A DNA stretch of 64,000 bases from an uncultured Shewanella sp. (GCF_947497935.1 NZ_CANMIO010000007.1:204319-268318), one strand, 5' to 3'; numbered from the stretch's first letter, positions 36,643 through 49,329 are shown. Program-made: numbers and translations. Notes: generated from the letters alone by a model not told the origin.

Positions 36643-37257
36643 ATGCAAACAGCATTTATTCAAGGTATGGGTATAGGTGGAAGCCTAATTATGGCAGTCG
36701 GAGCACAGAATGCATTTGTTTTAAAACAAGGGCTTAAGCGGTCACATTCTCTGCCTATAGCGGCGATTTGCTCCTTTATCGATGCCATTATGATCACCGC
36801 AGGGGTGGCTGGGCTAGGTCATCTAATTTTAGCCTTTCCATTGATTAAAGATATCGCAAGCTTGGGCGGAGCACTTTTTCTCATTATTTATGGCTACGGA
36901 GCGCTAAAGTCTTCTTTTAGTGAATCGAGAATGGAAAGTGATGAAGCGCTGGCGGCTGATAGTTTAAAGAAAGCGGTGTTAACAACTCTGGCAATTAGTT
37001 TGTTAAACCCACATCTTTATTTAGATACCGTGGTGCTGCTCGGTAGCATTAGCGTGCAGTTTGAAGGAACCGAAAAGCAATGGTTTGGTGCTGGTGCTGT
37101 ATTGGCTTCATTCGTGTGGTTCTTTAGCCTAAGTCTAGGGGCGAAATACTTAAGTCCTGTCTTTAAAAAACCAAAGGCTTGGTGTTACTTAGATAGGTTT
37201 ATTTGCATCACCATGTGGTCAATCGCTGCTGCGTTAATCTATCCTTATATAGCATAA
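36643..37257 (+). CDS. argO: LysE/ArgO family amino acid exporter
   Basis: A 204-residue inner-membrane exporter. The N terminus GMGIGGSLIMAVGAQNAFVLKQGL is the signature of the LysE/ArgO family, with about six hydrophobic segments. The ATG at 36643 has GAGG upstream; a longer reading adds 22 residues that do not belong to the family. Divergent transcription from argP supports export of arginine and lysine. Confidence 0.93.
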   Translation: MQTAFIQGMGIGGSLIMAVGAQNAFVLKQGLKRSHSLPIAAICSFIDAIMITAGVAGLGHLILAFPLIKDIASLGGALFLIIYGYGALKSSFSESRMESDEALAADSLKKAVLTTLAISLLNPHLYLDTVVLLGSISVQFEGTEKQWFGAGAVLASFVWFFSLSLGAKYLSPVFKKPKAWCYLDRFICITMWSIAAALIYPYIA

Positions 37258-37287
37258 AAAAAGGAGCCATTTGGCTCCCTTTTTTTG
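37255..37287. terminator. Bidirectional terminator between argO and bcp
   Basis: GGAGCC/GGCTCC hairpin around ATTT with seven A before and seven T after. It ends argO and, on the minus strand, bcp. Confidence 0.85.
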
Positions 37288-37295
37288 GTTCATGA

Positions 37296-37766
37296 TCAAT
37301 GACTCTTTAGATGCGCGAGAACCACTTCATGGTGGTCTTTAGTCTTAAATTTATTAAACACGTGAGCGACTTTGCCATCTTGCCCGATTAAGAAGCTCAA
37401 GCGATGAATGCCATCGTAGACCTTGCCCATAAATTTCTTTTCACCCCAAACCCCAAACGCATCGGCAATAGCATGGTCTTCATCACTCAATAGTGAGAAG
37501 TTAAGCGCTTGCTTGTCGGAAAACTTTGCAAGTTTGGCTACTGGATCTGGGCTTAAGCCTAATACTGTTACAGATAAGTCGTTGAGATCTTCTTTACTGT
37601 CTCTAAGACCGCAGGCTTGTACTGTACAGCCCGGGGTCGAGGCTTTTGGGTAGAAGTAAACCAGCACCGGACCGGATTTTAAGGCCTCTGCAAGACTGAT
37701 GGTTTCATCTCTTTGGTTTTGTAGGGTAAATAGTGGCGCTTGTTCGCCAACGGTTAAGGTTTTCAT
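37296..37766 (-). CDS. bcp: Thiol peroxidase Bcp (peroxiredoxin Q)
   Basis: A 156-residue peroxiredoxin reducing organic peroxides. The peroxidatic Cys is in STPGCTVQAC, with the resolving Cys five residues later. The start ATG at 37766 has AAGGAT upstream; the frame runs back another 18 codons into gcvR. Next to gcvR as in E. coli (gcvR-bcp). Confidence 0.95.
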   Translation of the reverse strand: MKTLTVGEQAPLFTLQNQRDETISLAEALKSGPVLVYFYPKASTPGCTVQACGLRDSKEDLNDLSVTVLGLSPDPVAKLAKFSDKQALNFSLLSDEDHAIADAFGVWGEKKFMGKVYDGIHRLSFLIGQDGKVAHVFNKFKTKDHHEVVLAHLKSH

Positions 37767-37785
37767 ATTGTTATCCTTAAAAAGT

Positions 37786-38322
37786 TTAGCTTTCGACACC
37801 TTGCATACGCTCAATGGCACACTCTAGTGTTAATTCATCTGCTAATTCATTTAAACCAATTTCTAATTTATCTACGTCAACTTTCTCTGGCACATTGATC
37901 GTTAGGCTAATATTTTGTGTCGGTCTACCAGTAGCGTCTTCTTCAGCATGAGATTTCACAGCGGCAAGATCTAACGATCGGTCAGCTAAAAACTGGGTGA
38001 TCTTTTTCATCGTGCCGCGCTGATCGAGACCACTGAAGTTAACTTCTAAATTGGAGATGTAATTTTGCGGTGTATGTTTTGAAGTGCGCTTCATCACCGT
38101 CAATAATTCTAACTCAACGCTTAAGCTGGGTAATGTTGACTCTATCTTAGTGATAGATGGCCATGAGCCCGAAAGCATCATAATCAAGGTAAATTCGTTA
38201 CCAAAAAGTGCCATGCGACTATCAACGATATCGCAGTCACACTCACTCGCGAGTCGTGCAAATTTACTTACAATACCAGGACGGTCAAGTCCCATTGCAG
38301 TAACGACTAGGTGATTGGACAT
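37786..38322 (-). CDS. gcvR: Glycine cleavage system transcriptional repressor GcvR
   Basis: A 178-residue protein with two ACT domains (about 4-75 and 93-170); LVVTAMGLDRPGIVSKFARL and LEVNFSGLDQRGTMKKITQFL are the ligand-binding starts of each. In E. coli it binds glycine and antagonises GcvA at the gcv operon; it has no DNA-binding domain. Divergent from dapA. Confidence 0.9.
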   Translation of the reverse strand: MSNHLVVTAMGLDRPGIVSKFARLASECDCDIVDSRMALFGNEFTLIMMLSGSWPSITKIESTLPSLSVELELLTVMKRTSKHTPQNYISNLEVNFSGLDQRGTMKKITQFLADRSLDLAAVKSHAEEDATGRPTQNISLTINVPEKVDVDKLEIGLNELADELTLECAIERMQGVES

Positions 38323-38562
38323 TCAATACCCCATTTTCTTATTAGTTAAACTTTAAAAAAGCGTCAAATAAATAACGGTTTTCTTTGCGGTGGCTAATGC
38401 TATCACAAGTTAATCAGTTTGCGACCCTTGTCATTGTGATCTTGTAACATATTTAATATGTTTCAACTTGATGATGAATATGCTTAAGTCTTGCGTCGTA
38501 GTGCTTGTTTTTAGTGGATTGCATCAGTACCATAGCCTGTCCTGAACCCTTGGGGAATACAC

Positions 38563-39447
38563 ATGATATACGGAAGCATCGTTGCCTTAGTCACACCAAT
38601 GAATAGTGATGGCACAGTTGATTATAAAAGTCTTGAAAGTTTAGTTGAGTACCATATCGCCCAAGGTACAGATGCCATCGTTGCTGTTGGCACAACTGGT
38701 GAATCAGCTACATTACCAGCGAAAGAACATATTGCTGTTGTTGAGCAGACGGTAAAGTTTGCTGCGGGCAGAATTCCAATTATTGGTGGTAATGGCGCCA
38801 ATGCCACCGCCGAAGCGGTCGAGTTAACTAAAGGCCTATCTAATGTCGGTGTGGCAGCCATGTTAGGTGTTACGCCTTATTATAATAAACCTACGCCAAA
38901 AGGGCTTATTGCACACTATACTGCGGTCGCCGCGAGTACTGATGTACCGCAAATCCTTTATAACGTACCAGGCCGAACTGCTGTAGATATGCGTCCTGAA
39001 ACCGTCGCTCAGCTTGTGGGTATTAAAAACATCATAGGTGTTAAAGAAGCTACGGGTGATCTTTCCCGCGTAAAAGAGTTACGTAACTTATGCGGTGACG
39101 ACTTCCTTCTTTACAGCGGTGATGATGCGACAGCAAGAGAGTTTCTCTCATTAGGCGGTAATGGCGTTATTTCTGTAGCAAATAATATCGTACCAAAACA
39201 GTTTAAAGCCATGTGTGATGCGGCTCTTAGCGGAAATGTCTCAGCGGCACTTACCGCAGAGGAGTCGATCAAAGATTTGTTTAGTGTCTTGTTTTGCGAA
39301 GCTAACCCTATCCCAGTAAAATGGGCTGCCCATCGTATGGGACTGATTAGCAATGGAACAATTCGTTTGCCTTTGACTGAACTTTCTACCGAGTTTCATG
39401 GTCTGTTGCTAGAAGCGATGAAAAATGCCCGAATAGAGGTTAAATAA
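38563..39447 (+). CDS. dapA: 4-hydroxy-tetrahydrodipicolinate synthase
   Basis: Condenses pyruvate and aspartate-semialdehyde in lysine and diaminopimelate synthesis. The Schiff-base Lys161 is in GVKEATGD, the proton-relay Tyr133 in ILYNVPGRT and Thr44-Thr45 in [14 protein letters not shown] precedes the ATG. It is followed by bamC with only three bases between, as in E. coli. Confidence 0.97.
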   Translation: MIYGSIVALVTPMNSDGTVDYKSLESLVEYHIAQGTDAIVAVGTTGESATLPAKEHIAVVEQTVKFAAGRIPIIGGNGANATAEAVELTKGLSNVGVAAMLGVTPYYNKPTPKGLIAHYTAVAASTDVPQILYNVPGRTAVDMRPETVAQLVGIKNIIGVKEATGDLSRVKELRNLCGDDFLLYSGDDATAREFLSLGGNGVISVANNIVPKQFKAMCDAALSGNVSAALTAEESIKDLFSVLFCEANPIPVKWAAHRMGLISNGTIRLPLTELSTEFHGLLLEAMKNARIEVK

Positions 39448-39450
39448 TAA

Positions 39451-40548
39451 ATGCTAAAGCAAATATCACCACTGATTTTAGTTGCAGCCGTAACTGCATG
39501 TAGTACGCCGATTGACAGAAGGCAAGCTAACGATACCGACCAGAACTATCAAGATCTGACTGTTGAGCCACAATTAGTTATTCCTGAAGGCTTAAATACG
39601 CCGACATACAGTAAAGAATTCGATATTCCTGCTGTAGGAAGTAAAGCCGATACCAGTTTAGTCGGTAAGAGTTTAGATATTCGCCCACCTCTACAGGTAC
39701 TGCCGATGGCAGAAGGTACCCGAGTAGAAGAGGGCACCGACAATATTAAAATCGTTGTTGAATCTATTGATAACGACATCGATCTTAAACAAGAACTGTT
39801 TGACGTCCTAAAAGATTATTTCGCTAGCAAGTCAATCTCATTGCGTAGTGAAGATTACGAGAAAGGCACACTTGAGACCGATTGGATTGAAAGTGAACAA
39901 GTGATTGAATCAAGTTTTTGGGGTAGCGATAAAGTCTATAAACTTAAGCAGCGTTACATATATCATGTCGATGTTCGCCCACATGGTCGCAGTGGTAACT
40001 TAACTATCGATCTTATCGAACATGAAGAAAGCTTCGATGGCGATCTGCAAGACATTCTATTAAGTGGCGAAGACAAACGTCGTTATACGATTGATAGATT
40101 GAATGACTCTATCAGCTATATCAGCATTGAACGTGCTAAAGCACTTAAGGCTAAACGTCTTAAGCAAAGCTTAGGCATCGATGTCGATCTGATTGCTCAG
40201 GCTGAAGAGCAAGCATATTGGTTGGCAGATGCTAAGTTTAAACGCACTTGGGATCGTTTACGCATCGTATTACCAGAGATGGGTTTTGAGATCATCGATA
40301 TGGACAGTAATAAAGGACTGCTTTATATCAATGTTACCGATGACTCAGGCTTCTGGAGTTCATTATGGAGCGAGAAAGAGTTGCCGATTGAAGCTGGATC
40401 TTACCGTCTTGAGCTAAAAGATGGAGCCGATGATAAAACAGAAATCCATCTGTTGAATGCGAAAAACGAACCTCTTTCTAATGAGGTGGTTGGCGCAGTT
40501 TATGAAGGCTTCTCTGAGTTAATGCAAGAAGATCGCAAGACGCGTTAA
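39451..40548 (+). CDS. bamC: Outer membrane assembly lipoprotein BamC
   Basis: A lipoprotein of the BAM complex. The N terminus MLKQISPLILVAAVTACSTP has the lipobox VTAC. The following unstructured segment contains the BamD-contacting type of region (DLTVEPQLVIPEGLNTP), then two helix-grip domains (about 100-215 and 250-360). 365 residues is near the family size. dapA-bamC is the E. coli order; a terminator follows. Confidence 0.93.
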   Translation: MLKQISPLILVAAVTACSTPIDRRQANDTDQNYQDLTVEPQLVIPEGLNTPTYSKEFDIPAVGSKADTSLVGKSLDIRPPLQVLPMAEGTRVEEGTDNIKIVVESIDNDIDLKQELFDVLKDYFASKSISLRSEDYEKGTLETDWIESEQVIESSFWGSDKVYKLKQRYIYHVDVRPHGRSGNLTIDLIEHEESFDGDLQDILLSGEDKRRYTIDRLNDSISYISIERAKALKAKRLKQSLGIDVDLIAQAEEQAYWLADAKFKRTWDRLRIVLPEMGFEIIDMDSNKGLLYINVTDDSGFWSSLWSEKELPIEAGSYRLELKDGADDKTEIHLLNAKNEPLSNEVVGAVYEGFSELMQEDRKTR

Positions 40549-40565
40549 TTTATGTCGATATATTG

Positions 40566-40594
40566 AAAAAGGAGCCTATGGCTCCTTTTTTTTG
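40566..40594 (+). terminator. Terminator of dapA-bamC
   Basis: AAAAAGGAGCC (40566-40576) pairs with GGCTCCTTTTT (40580-40590) around TAT, followed by more T. The next 280 bases to 40873 hold no gene that I can see and probably carry the promoter of the efflux operon. Confidence 0.92.
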
Positions 40595-40873
40595 CGCTGT
40601 GAGTAGCACGGCAGAGTGTAGACTTTCAATTCTAAGTCGATTCCTTTCTTAAAAACATTCCACTTCCTTAACAGAGTAATGGCAGTTTTTATCCTATTAA
40701 AATCGGCTTAATACGTGAGTGATACTAAGGCTTTGGTTTTAAGTCGATGTAGAGTGCCATTTCACGAGTGTGACTTAAGTGTGTCATTTGTAAGAAAAAG
40801 TAAAAGCTATTGAAGCTAAGTTATCTCAAGGTAAACTAAACGCAATTGGATACTGTAGTCTGTCAGGGCACTC

Positions 40874-41956
40874 ATGAAAAAAATAATAATATTCCTAACA
40901 TTGCTTGGTGCCGTCGGTGCCTATTTCTATTTACAACAAGCACCCAATGAAAAAGTAAAAAGAGCGCGACCGACACCGAATGTGGTGATTACTAAGGCGT
41001 CGATGCAAGCTATTCGTGATGAAGTTGAAGCACTCGGAACCAGTAAGGCTAATGAGTCTATTACTGTCACGCCAAAAGTGACTGAAGTGGTTACCCAAGT
41101 CAACTTTGATGATGGTGAACTGGTTAAGAAAGGTCGATTACTAGTGCAATTACAGGATCGTGAACAGATTGCACGTGTGACGGTAGCTAAAGTAAAAGTA
41201 AAAGATCACCAACGAGAGCTTGAGCGAATTCGTACTCTTGTGACGAGTCAAACAATTGCGGAGCTTGAGCGTGATCGCCTGCAAACACTTATCGATACAG
41301 CAAAAGCCGAATTGGCTCAAGCGGAGTCAGCCCTAAAAGATAGGCGGATTATCGCTCCATTTTCAGGCTCATTGGGCCTCCGACAAGTGAGTGTCGGAGC
41401 ACTGGTTTCTCCGGGCAATACAATCACGACCTTAGATGATATCTCAGTTATCAAACTAGACTTTTCCGTACCGGAGCGCTTCTTACAAGCCTTGGCATTA
41501 GGTAAAACAGTCGAAGCGACCGCTGTCGCATTTGATGGTGAAGTATTTAAGGGGAAAGTCGTTTCTATTGATAGCCGCATTAATCCAAAGACACGTACAG
41601 TTATCGTCAGGGCCGAGCTCCCTAATCCAAAGCAGAGATTGCTCCCTGGAATGCTTATGAAGGTTAAGTTGATTAAAACCAGCAGAAATGCGCTTATCCT
41701 ACCTGAATCTGCCATTATTCCGATCCAAGATAGACACTATATCTACTTGGTGAATGAAGAAGGGGTGATAGAGCAAAAACAGGTCTCTTTAGGTTTGCGT
41801 AAACGTGGTTGGGTCGAGATTTTAGACGGCGTTTCGTTGAATGAGCAAGTCGTGATCCGAGGTTTATTGAAAGTCCGCCCTGGTGACAAAGTCAAAGTGA
41901 CCTTAAGTGAGCGCTTTAGTTTTCTTGAGCAAGCGAGCGTGGAGCCTATAGCATGA
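40874..41956 (+). CDS. RND efflux periplasmic adaptor (membrane fusion protein)
   Basis: A 360-residue HlyD-type adaptor with an N-terminal membrane or signal segment (IIIFLTLLGAVGAYFYL), a lipoyl/barrel-sandwich domain (about 55-195 with a coiled-coil hairpin at 110-155), a beta-barrel (about 200-270) and membrane-proximal domain. It ends inside the start of the next gene (overlap of ATGA type). Together with the permease it forms an HAE1 pump; no TolC-like gene is adjacent. Confidence 0.92.
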   Translation: MKKIIIFLTLLGAVGAYFYLQQAPNEKVKRARPTPNVVITKASMQAIRDEVEALGTSKANESITVTPKVTEVVTQVNFDDGELVKKGRLLVQLQDREQIARVTVAKVKVKDHQRELERIRTLVTSQTIAELERDRLQTLIDTAKAELAQAESALKDRRIIAPFSGSLGLRQVSVGALVSPGNTITTLDDISVIKLDFSVPERFLQALALGKTVEATAVAFDGEVFKGKVVSIDSRINPKTRTVIVRAELPNPKQRLLPGMLMKVKLIKTSRNALILPESAIIPIQDRHYIYLVNEEGVIEQKQVSLGLRKRGWVEILDGVSLNEQVVIRGLLKVRPGDKVKVTLSERFSFLEQASVEPIA

Positions 41957-44900
41957 TCTTAACTGATATTTCGGTTAAGCGACCGGTTTTCGCTTCAGTC
42001 ATCAGTATTCTACTTATCATTTTTGGACTCGTTGCTTTTGAAAAGCTGCCTTTGAGAGAGTACCCCAATATCGATCCGCCAGTGGTTTCGATTCAAACTA
42101 ATTACCGTGGAGCCAGTGCTGCAGTAGTTGAAAGCCGTATTACTCAGCTAGTAGAAGATAGAATTAGTGGTGTTGAGGGGATTAAACACATCAGTTCATC
42201 TAGCAGTGATGGCCGCTCGAATGTAACCCTAGAATTCGATGTCGGCAGAGACATTGAAGCTGCAGCTAATGATGTACGTGACAGAGTTTCGGGCTTACTC
42301 AACAACCTACCAGAAGAGGCTGAGCCGCCAGAAGTTCAAAAGGCCAATGGCGGTGATGAAGTGATTATGTGGTTAAATCTGGTATCGGATCAGATGACAA
42401 CCTTACAATTGACCGATTACGCCAGACGCTACTTGGTTGACCGCTTCTCAGTTATTGATGGGGTGGCAAATATGCGCCTCGGTGGCGGTAAAGTTTATGC
42501 TATGCGTGTATGGATAGATAGACAGGCGCTAGCGGCAAGAAATTTAACCGTTGCAGATATTGAAACGGCACTTCGCTCTGAAAACGTCGAGTTACCAGCT
42601 GGTAGCGTTGAATCTAAAGAACGTCACTTTACAGTGCGTCTAGAGCGAAGTTTTAAGACTTCCGATGATTTTGCTAATTTGGTCTTGGCCGAGGGGGAAG
42701 ATGGTTACTTAGTTAAACTTGGCGATGTGGCGAAGGTTGAAATAGGCTCTGAAGAAGAGCGCATAACCTTTAGAGGTAACCGCGAGGCCATGATTGGCTT
42801 AGGTGTATCTAAGCAATCGACGGCGAACACATTAGACGTAGCGCGCGCTGCTAATAAGTTGGTTGATCAGATAAACCCAACGCTACCCGCTGGTATGGAG
42901 ATTAAACGCTCATATGACAGTTCGGTATTTATCGAGGCGTCGGTTAAAGAGGTGTATCAGACCCTGTTTATTGCGATGTTTCTAGTGATCGTGGTTATTT
43001 ACCTGTTTCTTGGTAGCGTTCGCGCCATGCTAATTCCGGCTCTAACGGTGCCTGTATCCTTAATGGCAACATTTATTGTGCTGTATGCCTTAGGCTATAC
43101 CATTAATCTACTTACTTTATTGGCGATGATCTTAGCTATCGGTATGGTCGTCGACGATGCGATTGTGGTACTTGAGAATATTCACAGACGAATAGAGGAG
43201 GGGGACTCTCCGTTGAAAGCGGCTTATCTCGGTGCGAGAGAAGTGGCATTTGCTGTGGTTGCAACAACCTTGGTATTGGTGGCTGTATTTATGCCTATCA
43301 CCTTCTTGGAAGGTGATTTAGGTAAGCTCTTTAAAGAGTTTGCCGTTGCCATGAGTGCTGCGGTGATTTTCTCCAGCATAGTGGCATTAACACTCAGCCC
43401 AATGATGTGTTCAAAAGTGCTTAAGCCATCTGGGCAGGACTCTTGGTTAGTGCGTAAGATTGATGCGGGAATGGATAAGCTATCAGGGTATTATCGCTTA
43501 ACATTAGCATCTGCGATGCGCCACCCATTCTTGGTTTCTTCACTCATATTAGTGGCTCTAGTGAGCAGCGCATTTCTTGCTAAAGAGGTACCGCAGGAGT
43601 TCGCTCCAAGAGAAGACCGAGGCTCGATGTTTTTGATTGTAAACGGCCCTCAGGGAGCGAGTTTTGAATATATTGAGTCCTATATGGATGAAATCGAAAA
43701 TCGTTTAATGCCATTAGTTGAGGCGGGGGAAATTAAGCGTCTTTTGATCCGTGCGCCACGAGGCTTCGGCCGCAGTGCAAACTTTTCTAATGGTATGGCA
43801 ATTATCGTTCTCGAAGATTGGGCGGTGAGACGTAGCGCTTTCGAAATTATAGGCGACATAAGAGGGCGGTTATCAGACTTGGCAGGTGTTCGAGCATTTC
43901 CTGTTATGCGACAGGCGTTTGGCCGCGGAGTCGGTAAGCCTGTGCAGTTTGTATTAGGTGGCCCAAGTTACGAAGAGTTAGCTAGATGGCGCGATATTAT
44001 CATCGAAAAGGCTAAAGAAAACCCTAATCTCGTGGGCTTAGATCATGATTATAATGAGACAAAACCACAACTCAGAGTCGTGATAGATAAAGACAGAGCC
44101 GCTGATTTAGGGGTATCTATTTCGCATATCGGCCGCACCTTAGAATCGATGTTAGGTTCACGTCTAGTGACGACATTTATGAGAGATGGTGAAGAGTATG
44201 ATGTCATTATCGAGGGTAATCGAGATAATCAAAACACTGCTAATGATCTAGAGAACATCTATGTTCGTTCCGATAGAAGTAAAGAGCTCATTCCTTTATC
44301 TAACTTAATTTCTATCGAAGAGTTTGCCGACGCAAGTCAGCTAAACCGATACAACCGTATGCGGGCAATTACGATAGAAGCAAACTTAGCCGATGGTTAT
44401 AGCTTAGGTGAAGCATTAGATTACTTGAATGATTTGACTTATGAATATCTGCCGACAGAAGCGATAGTGAGCTATAAGGGGCAGTCACTGGATTATCAAG
44501 ACTCAGGTAATTCGATGTACTTTGTATTTATCTTAGCTTTAGGAATTGTATTTTTAGTGCTTGCGGCGCAGTTTGAAAGCTATGTTCATCCGCTGGTGAT
44601 CATGTTAACAGTGCCATTGGCTACGCTAGGCGCGTTAATAGGCCTGTGGATCACGGATCAAAGCCTTAATATTTACAGCCAGATTGGGATTATCATGTTG
44701 GTGGGCTTAGCGGCTAAGAACGGTATTTTGATTGTTGAATTTGCAAACCAGTTAAGAGATAAAGGGATAGAGTTTCAGCAAGCAATTATTCAAGCCTCGA
44801 GTCAAAGACTCAGACCTATCTTGATGACGGGAATTACGACCGCAGCAGGAGCCGTACCTTTAGTTCTTTCTGAAGGGGCGGGAGCCGAAACCCGATTTGT

Positions 44901-45042
44901 TATTGGTGTCGTCGTGCTTTCAGGGATCACCTTAGCCACCTTCTTCACTCTGCTGGTTATTCCAGTCGCATACTCCTTGTTAGCCAGAAATACTGGTTCG
45001 CCAGAGGCGATAGCTAAACAGCTTGAGAAGGAGTTATCTTAA
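41953..45042 (+). CDS. RND family efflux permease (HAE1 type)
   Basis: A 1029-residue inner-membrane proton/substrate antiporter. Twelve TM segments are arranged as one, a large periplasmic loop, five, one, loop and five. TM4 holds the proton-relay DD in GMVVDDAIVVLENIHRR. It starts MILTDISVKRPVFASVISILLIIFGLVAF, typical of the MexF/VexH-like group. Substrates cannot be read from the sequence. It overlaps the adaptor by four bases. A terminator follows. Confidence 0.94.
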   Translation: MILTDISVKRPVFASVISILLIIFGLVAFEKLPLREYPNIDPPVVSIQTNYRGASAAVVESRITQLVEDRISGVEGIKHISSSSSDGRSNVTLEFDVGRDIEAAANDVRDRVSGLLNNLPEEAEPPEVQKANGGDEVIMWLNLVSDQMTTLQLTDYARRYLVDRFSVIDGVANMRLGGGKVYAMRVWIDRQALAARNLTVADIETALRSENVELPAGSVESKERHFTVRLERSFKTSDDFANLVLAEGEDGYLVKLGDVAKVEIGSEEERITFRGNREAMIGLGVSKQSTANTLDVARAANKLVDQINPTLPAGMEIKRSYDSSVFIEASVKEVYQTLFIAMFLVIVVIYLFLGSVRAMLIPALTVPVSLMATFIVLYALGYTINLLTLLAMILAIGMVVDDAIVVLENIHRRIEEGDSPLKAAYLGAREVAFAVVATTLVLVAVFMPITFLEGDLGKLFKEFAVAMSAAVIFSSIVALTLSPMMCSKVLKPSGQDSWLVRKIDAGMDKLSGYYRLTLASAMRHPFLVSSLILVALVSSAFLAKEVPQEFAPREDRGSMFLIVNGPQGASFEYIESYMDEIENRLMPLVEAGEIKRLLIRAPRGFGRSANFSNGMAIIVLEDWAVRRSAFEIIGDIRGRLSDLAGVRAFPVMRQAFGRGVGKPVQFVLGGPSYEELARWRDIIIEKAKENPNLVGLDHDYNETKPQLRVVIDKDRAADLGVSISHIGRTLESMLGSRLVTTFMRDGEEYDVIIEGNRDNQNTANDLENIYVRSDRSKELIPLSNLISIEEFADASQLNRYNRMRAITIEANLADGYSLGEALDYLNDLTYEYLPTEAIVSYKGQSLDYQDSGNSMYFVFILALGIVFLVLAAQFESYVHPLVIMLTVPLATLGALIGLWITDQSLNIYSQIGIIMLVGLAAKNGILIVEFANQLRDKGIEFQQAIIQASSQRLRPILMTGITTAAGAVPLVLSEGAGAETRFVIGVVVLSGITLATFFTLLVIPVAYSLLARNTGSPEAIAKQLEKELS

Positions 45043-45075
45043 GGGATACCAGAGTTTTAGTTAAATTAAAGAGAT

Positions 45076-45102
45076 AAAAAAGGCGCGTTAAGCGCCTTTT
45101 TT
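45076..45102. terminator. Bidirectional terminator after the RND operon
   Basis: AAAAAAGGCGC (45076-45086) pairs with GCGCCTTTTTT (45092-45102) around GTTAA. It separates the pump from the convergent DUF2897 gene. Confidence 0.92.
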
Positions 45103-45123
45103 GTGAGTGATTAGTTGAGGTCT

Positions 45124-45360
45124 TTAAGACTTGTTAGTCTTATCATCGTGATGCGAGGGATCATGGTTTTGTTTATCGTTACTGGTAGCATCATCACTGC
45201 TTTTATCTTTAGCATCCTTTTCAGATTGTTTTTTGCCATGATGATGTTTACCAAATTGCGTCATCTTATATTTTGCACTGTACTTCAATACCGCAAGATT
45301 ACTGGCGATCACCCCGATCACTAATAAAATCAATAAACCTACTTCAAGATCTGACATCAT
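45124..45360 (-). CDS. DUF2897 family small membrane protein
   Basis: A 78-residue protein with one N-terminal membrane segment (VGLLILLVIGVIASNLAVL), the conserved KYSAKYKM just after it, and a long hydrophilic tail rich in His, Lys, Ser and Asp. No function is known. It starts 10 bases after kdsB on the same strand, so it may be cotranscribed with the Kdo8N genes. Confidence 0.65.
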   Translation of the reverse strand: MMSDLEVGLLILLVIGVIASNLAVLKYSAKYKMTQFGKHHHGKKQSEKDAKDKSSDDATSNDKQNHDPSHHDDKTNKS

Positions 45361-45370
45361 TTAATCCCAA

Positions 45371-46108
45371 TTAGTCAACGGCAAGTCTAGCTTCACAAAT
45401 ACGGATATCTTCAGGGGTATCCACTTCTGGAGAGTCAAAGGCGCTGATGGCGACTTTGATTTTGTAGCCGTACTCGAGCGCTCGTAACTGTTCTAGCTTT
45501 TCAAGATCTTCTAGGCGGCCAAGTGGCAGTTTAGCGAATGTCTGAATAAATTTACGCGTATAGGCGTAAATACCAAGGTGCTTATATACTGGGTAATCAC
45601 TGTTGTCACGACCAAATGGAATCGTAGCACGAGAGAAATACAGGGCATTAAAATTGTTGTCGAAAACCATTTTTACGTGGTTAGGGTCATTGAGTTGAAC
45701 TTCGTCTCTGATTTCAACACCTAATGTTGCCATATCAAATTCGCCTGGGTGGCGCTCACAAAGGCTTACCAGTTGCTCAATAGAGATAGGGTCGATCAGC
45801 GGCTGATCCCCTTGCAGGTTAATCACAAGATCGTCATCAGCAAGCCCTAATGTTGTAATCGCTTCATCGATACGGTCTGTGCCTGATGCAGCATTTGGAC
45901 CTGTCATAACAACCTTGCCACCAAAACCTTCTACAGCGTTTTTGATGCGTTCATCATCGGTGGCGACATAGATGTCTTTAAGCCCTTTCGCTAAAGATGC
46001 GCGCTCGTAAACGTGTTGGATCATCGGCTTACCATTAATAGGGGCTAATGGCTTGCCTGGAAAGCGACTTGATCCATATCGAGCAGGGATTAATAAGGTT
46101 ACATTCAT
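45371..46108 (-). CDS. kdsB: CMP-Kdo/Kdo8N cytidylyltransferase KdsB
   Basis: Activates the C8 sugar for lipopolysaccharide core. The nucleotide-binding start [14 protein letters not shown], the LQGDQPLI and the EQLRALEYG region are the KdsB landmarks; 245 residues fits. In S. oneidensis the enzyme next to kdnA/kdnB prefers Kdo8N to Kdo, and the same pair lies directly upstream here, so Kdo8N is the likely natural substrate. That preference cannot be seen in the sequence. Confidence 0.93.
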   Translation of the reverse strand: MNVTLLIPARYGSSRFPGKPLAPINGKPMIQHVYERASLAKGLKDIYVATDDERIKNAVEGFGGKVVMTGPNAASGTDRIDEAITTLGLADDDLVINLQGDQPLIDPISIEQLVSLCERHPGEFDMATLGVEIRDEVQLNDPNHVKMVFDNNFNALYFSRATIPFGRDNSDYPVYKHLGIYAYTRKFIQTFAKLPLGRLEDLEKLEQLRALEYGYKIKVAISAFDSPEVDTPEDIRICEARLAVD

Positions 46109-46134
46109 TCAATTTACCTACTTAAGAAAATATC

Positions 46135-46157
46135 ATGGGCTTCGAGATGAAGCCCAT
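46135..46157 (-). terminator. Hairpin between kdnB and kdsB
   Basis: ATGGGCTT (46135-46142) and AAGCCCAT (46150-46157) pair around 7 nt; on the minus strand a T-rich ATATTTTCTT follows. It may partly separate kdnB from kdsB transcription. Confidence 0.55.
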
Positions 46158-46176
46158 TTCATGCTTATGCTAGAGT

Positions 46177-47274
<1,098 letters not shown>

Positions 47275-47327
47275 TTAAAATGTGCCATCGTGCCAAATGA
47301 AATGGTACGACGGATCCTCGTTTTTAC

Positions 47328-48542
<1,215 letters not shown>

Positions 48543-48564
48543 TTACGCCAAAAATTAAGTATCG

Positions 48565-48570
48565 ATTATA
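48565..48570 (-). promoter_or_regulatory. -10 box of kdnA
   Basis: TATAAT on the minus strand, about 53 bases before the kdnA ATG. No good -35 hexamer is visible at 17 bp. Confidence 0.4.
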
Positions 48571-48646
48571 ACTATGAAGGGAAGCTAACTGCGAGAGTTC
48601 TTACTATTTTTCTCATTTTTATTAAAGATTTTGCAACAAGGTAAGT

Positions 48647-48684
48647 AAAAAAAAGACTAGTTCAGTACATTGTCTGAGCTAGCC
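48647..48684 (-). terminator. Terminator of the carbonic anhydrase gene
   Basis: On the minus strand CTAGCTCAG and CTGAACTAG form a stem with one G-U, then a run of T (48647-48654 complement). It lies 30 bases after the stop. Confidence 0.8.
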
Positions 48685-48714
48685 TTTAATAAGTTGTATT
48701 GTATTGATAGCGTT

Positions 48715-49329
48715 TTAGCTATTTTCTGTTTCCGTATCTTTATTTACGGTAACATCTAAATCGGAGAGTAAACCGTTCTCAACACTATAAATCCAACCAT
48801 GAATGGCAACATCTTGACCACGAGCCCAAGCTTCTTGAACTATGGTGGTACTGGTGACATTGGCCACTTGCTCAATGACATTCAATTCGCATAAGCGGTC
48901 AAAACGCTCAGACTCGTCCATATTGTCAAGATCGGCTTTGTGTAAGCGGTAAATATCACGAATATGGCCTAGCCAGTTATCGATAAGGCCGAGTCGTTCT
49001 TGCCCCATAGAAGCTTTTATACCACCACAGCCATAGTGGCCAACAACCATTATGTGCTTAACTTTTAACACTTCAACGGCATACTGAAGTACAGATAAGC
49101 AGTTTAAATCGGTATGGATAACCATATTAGCAATGTTTCGATGAACGAATACTTCACCTGGCATTAAATCAATGATCTGATTAGAAGGGACTCGGCTATC
49201 AGAGCAACCTATCCAGAGATACTCTGGGCTCTGTTGTTTAGCGAGTTGCTCAAAGAATTGAGGATCTTCTTCTAAGATCCGGCCAGCCCAACGGCGATTA
49301 TTATCAAAAAGCGGTTTTAGTAGTTTCAT
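48715..49329 (-). CDS. can: Beta-carbonic anhydrase
   Basis: Hydrates CO2 to bicarbonate in the cytoplasm. The zinc ligands Cys42, Asp44 (GCSDSR), His98 and Cys101 (GHYGCGG) are at the same numbers as in E. coli Can. The 204-residue product has the usual length. It lies alone with a terminator behind it and 291 bases of non-coding sequence in front. Confidence 0.95.
   Translation of the reverse strand: MKLLKPLFDNNRRWAGRILEEDPQFFEQLAKQQSPEYLWIGCSDSRVPSNQIIDLMPGEVFVHRNIANMVIHTDLNCLSVLQYAVEVLKVKHIMVVGHYGCGGIKASMGQERLGLIDNWLGHIRDIYRLHKADLDNMDESERFDRLCELNVIEQVANVTSTTIVQEAWARGQDVAIHGWIYSVENGLLSDLDVTVNKDTETENS

Noticed and set aside
38441..38470. CRP-like site upstream of dapA (TGTGATCTTGTAACA)
   Set aside because: The second half-site does not match TCACA; too weak compared with the perfect site at 32535.
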